From Leguminivora glycinivorella (taxonomy: Eukaryota > Arthropoda > Insecta > Lepidoptera > Tortricidae): a stretch of DNA of 64,000 nucleotides. A program made the position numbers and the translations under genes. The stretch covers positions 25,580,110 to 25,644,109 of the forward strand of contig NC_062974.1 of assembly GCF_023078275.1 (NCBI RefSeq), written 5' to 3'. Numbering within the stretch: the first letter of the stretch is position 1; each line of letters opens with the position of its first letter. The notes under the pieces are model-generated. The model did not search any database. It was not told the DNA's origin and saw nothing but the letters and a program-made list of their open reading frames with translations. Positions 63,667 through 64,000 of this stretch are shown here, piece after piece.

Positions 63667-64000
63667 TAAGTATTTTAATAAGTTTTGACGAAAGACACTC
63701 TGCTCAATAAGAAAAGTAATTTGATTCATAATTTAAATATTAGAAGTAAAACTAGCATCTGATTTTCAGCCCCCGCTCATCACCTGACACCATTTTATCC
63801 ACCATCCTAATAAAGCACAGGCAAATAATTAAGCATGAAACCATGCAGCTAAACCACATTTCATGCTAGCTTCCGTTTCGAATAAACGTTATCTTAGCAT
63901 GCATGCATGCGGCGTGCCAACGCACGCAACAAATGCATCGCATGCGATGTCGACACCTTTTATTTACACACGATAGGAGTGCTATTCTGTTTTCTAAATT
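63667..64000. other. No feature recognised
   Basis: Contains a GCATGCATGCATGC tract (63899-63911 region) and otherwise unremarkable AT-rich DNA. Confidence 0.4.

Overview
This is eukaryotic, AT-rich, gene-poor and transposon-dense DNA, almost certainly from a moth or butterfly (Lepidoptera). The repeat families point there: Lep1-type Helitrons ending in CTAG, tRNA-headed SINEs with lepidopteran-type heads and tails, dispersed repeats I know from moth genomes, and C-terminal scraps of lepidopteran RTE-like reverse transcriptases. I see no host gene I can name. Every supported coding segment belongs to a mobile element. No search was run; family names rest on recognition of termini, target-site duplications (TSDs) and protein motifs.

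Layout. 1-6486: intergenic DNA with several hairpin MITEs, a GATAGG-type hexanucleotide array and a LINE 3' end. 6487-22968 (unit 1) and 22969-about 36645 (unit 2): one segment present twice head-to-tail at what looks like about 1% base divergence, separated by large insertions. This is either a recent tandem duplication or two uncollapsed haplotypes in the assembly. Unit 1 alone carries a 5.56-kb hAT-type element (12498-18061; TIR CAGGGACCGG; 8-bp TSD CTCTTAAG) whose interior is two opposed arrays of one 120-bp minisatellite, about 13 and 15.7 copies, around a 0.45-kb spacer. It sits exactly at the stop codon of a reverse-transcriptase remnant. Unit 2 alone carries a 3.55-kb element (26881-30427) with terminal inverted repeats over 500 bp, many GTAAAGGAC-type subterminal motifs, and a broken exon of a tyrosine-recombinase-like protein.

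36646-45630: mostly unassigned DNA with LINE ends, Helitrons, a hAT MITE, and a GGGTTCCG-type element containing a (CCGT)n tract. 45631-50967: a complete-length PIF/Harbinger transposon with its two standard genes convergent. The SANT/Myb-like protein gene has six exons on +, with exons 4 and 5 tandemly duplicated. The HARBI1-like DDE transposase has three exons on -. Each gene has one visible frameshift, so this copy is probably dead though structurally whole. 50968-64000: RT remnants, a 5'-truncated non-LTR retrotransposon insertion with a 10-bp TSD inside a MITE, a GC-rich foldback element, more MITEs, and a head-to-head SINE pair.

The strongest candidates for something undescribed are the hAT element built around inverted minisatellite arrays and the long-TIR element with repeated subterminal motifs and a captured recombinase exon.
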